Shown here piece after piece: positions 49,746-50,068 of a DNA stretch of 50,068 nucleotides. Source of the DNA: an archaeon (GTDB taxonomy: Archaea; Iainarchaeota; Iainarchaeia; Iainarchaeales; DTGL01); contig JAPDKC010000062.1 of NCBI GenBank assembly GCA_029258755.1, positions 1 through 50,068 of the forward strand, read 5' to 3'. The notes under the pieces were generated by a model. It had not been told where the DNA came from. It saw only the letters and a list, made by a program, of their open reading frames with translations, and made no database searches. How positions within the stretch are numbered: the stretch's first letter is position 1; every line of letters starts with the position of its first letter. The position numbers were made by a program, and so were the translations under genes.

Positions 49746-50068
49746 GCACAGCTTGCTCAGAAAAAGTTTTGATGAGAAAAAGCCAACAAGAGATGGCTAT
49801 GGTAAAGCGATAGAAACGCTCGCGAAAAAGGACAAGAGCATAGTTGTTGTTGATGCTGATCTTGCAAGCAGCACGCGAAGCTTGTGGTTTGCAAAGCACG
49901 CAAAAGAAAGATTCTTTTATGCTGGCATCGCTGAGCAGAACGCTATTGGCTTAGCGGTTGGCTTGGCTTTAGAAGGGAAAAAAGCTTTTGTCTCAAGCTT
50001 TGCCATATTTCTTACAGGAAGAGCTTGGGAAATCATAAGGCAGAGCGTATGCTACAACAATGTGCCTA
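49738..50068 (+). CDS. Transketolase, C-terminal subunit (5' part)
   Basis: Starts at ATG 49738, 8 nt inside the preceding gene, and is cut off by the window edge after about 110 residues. The visible part has TRDGYGKAIETLAKKDKSIVVVDADLA, the ERFFYAGIAEQNAIGLAVGLALEG pyrimidine-binding region with its catalytic Glu, and SFAIFLTGRAWE. This is the middle domain of transketolase; the C-terminal domain lies beyond the window. Confidence 0.93.
   Translation, partial: MNKHSLLRKSFDEKKPTRDGYGKAIETLAKKDKSIVVVDADLASSTRSLWFAKHAKERFFYAGIAEQNAIGLAVGLALEGKKAFVSSFAIFLTGRAWEIIRQSVCYNNVP

Overview
The window comes from an archaeon. Supporting signs are a CDP-alcohol phosphatidyltransferase of the archaetidylinositol-phosphate-synthase type, a DUF211 protein, an XPD-type Fe-S helicase, a RIO/Bud32-like kinase pair, archaeal type IV prepilin N-termini, AT-rich BRE/TATA promoters, and ribosome binding sites of the form GGTGAT or GAGGTGAT placed about 4-6 nt before ATG, GTG or TTG starts. 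The sequence is AT-leaning and densely coded, with many 4-nt ATGA/GTGA overlaps. One core gene, metK, is of the bacterial type. The lineage cannot be fixed from the window alone; a DPANN-like or other little-studied archaeon would fit.

Layout. 1-2.2 kb: the end of a secreted protein gene, then a Cys-rich Kazal-containing exported protein and a small membrane protein. 2.3-11.9 kb: housekeeping genes, namely S-adenosylmethionine decarboxylase, CorA, CutA, a VIT1/CCC1-like membrane protein, DUF211, CTP synthase, a phospholipid-headgroup synthase, a tRNA-binding OB-fold protein, TraB-family and PHP-domain proteins, a YbaK-like deacylase, bacterial-type MetK and a divergent HTH-CBS regulator. 12.0-43.5 kb: a continuous 31-kb cell-surface region interrupted only by a thioredoxin-reductase-like gene. 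43.5-47.5 kb: an XPD-like helicase and two tandem kinase-like paralogues. 47.5-48.25 kb: a gene-poor stretch with repeated promoter elements, a GTTAAC array and the decayed remains of a relBE-type toxin-antitoxin pair. 48.25 kb to the end: transaldolase and split transketolase (non-oxidative pentose phosphate pathway), the last gene running off the window.

The surface region is the main interest. It carries a type IV pilus/Tad-like assembly engine on the minus strand: a secretion ATPase at 33.1-35.4 kb and a double platform protein at 30.8-33.1 kb. These are co-directional with a 1397-residue membrane-anchored protein bearing three von Willebrand A domains and with a small anchored protein. 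A second minus-strand cluster at 22.8-25.5 kb encodes five pilin-like proteins. Three of them share a K-A-Q processing signature, and the first is only 56 residues long. Around these on the plus strand are about ten exported or membrane-anchored proteins: long Ig-like repeat proteins, Cys-rich proteins, PKD-like domains, a zinc metallopeptidase with a calcium-binding-type repeat, and a PEGA-like anchor protein. Two of the exported proteins end in the same four-cysteine tail, which could be an undescribed C-terminal anchoring or sorting signal. The divergent promoters of the pilin cluster and the metallopeptidase operon carry the same TATA-containing element in inverted orientation, which suggests coordinate expression. 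Taken together this looks like a dedicated surface appendage or adhesion system. No prepilin peptidase was seen inside the window.
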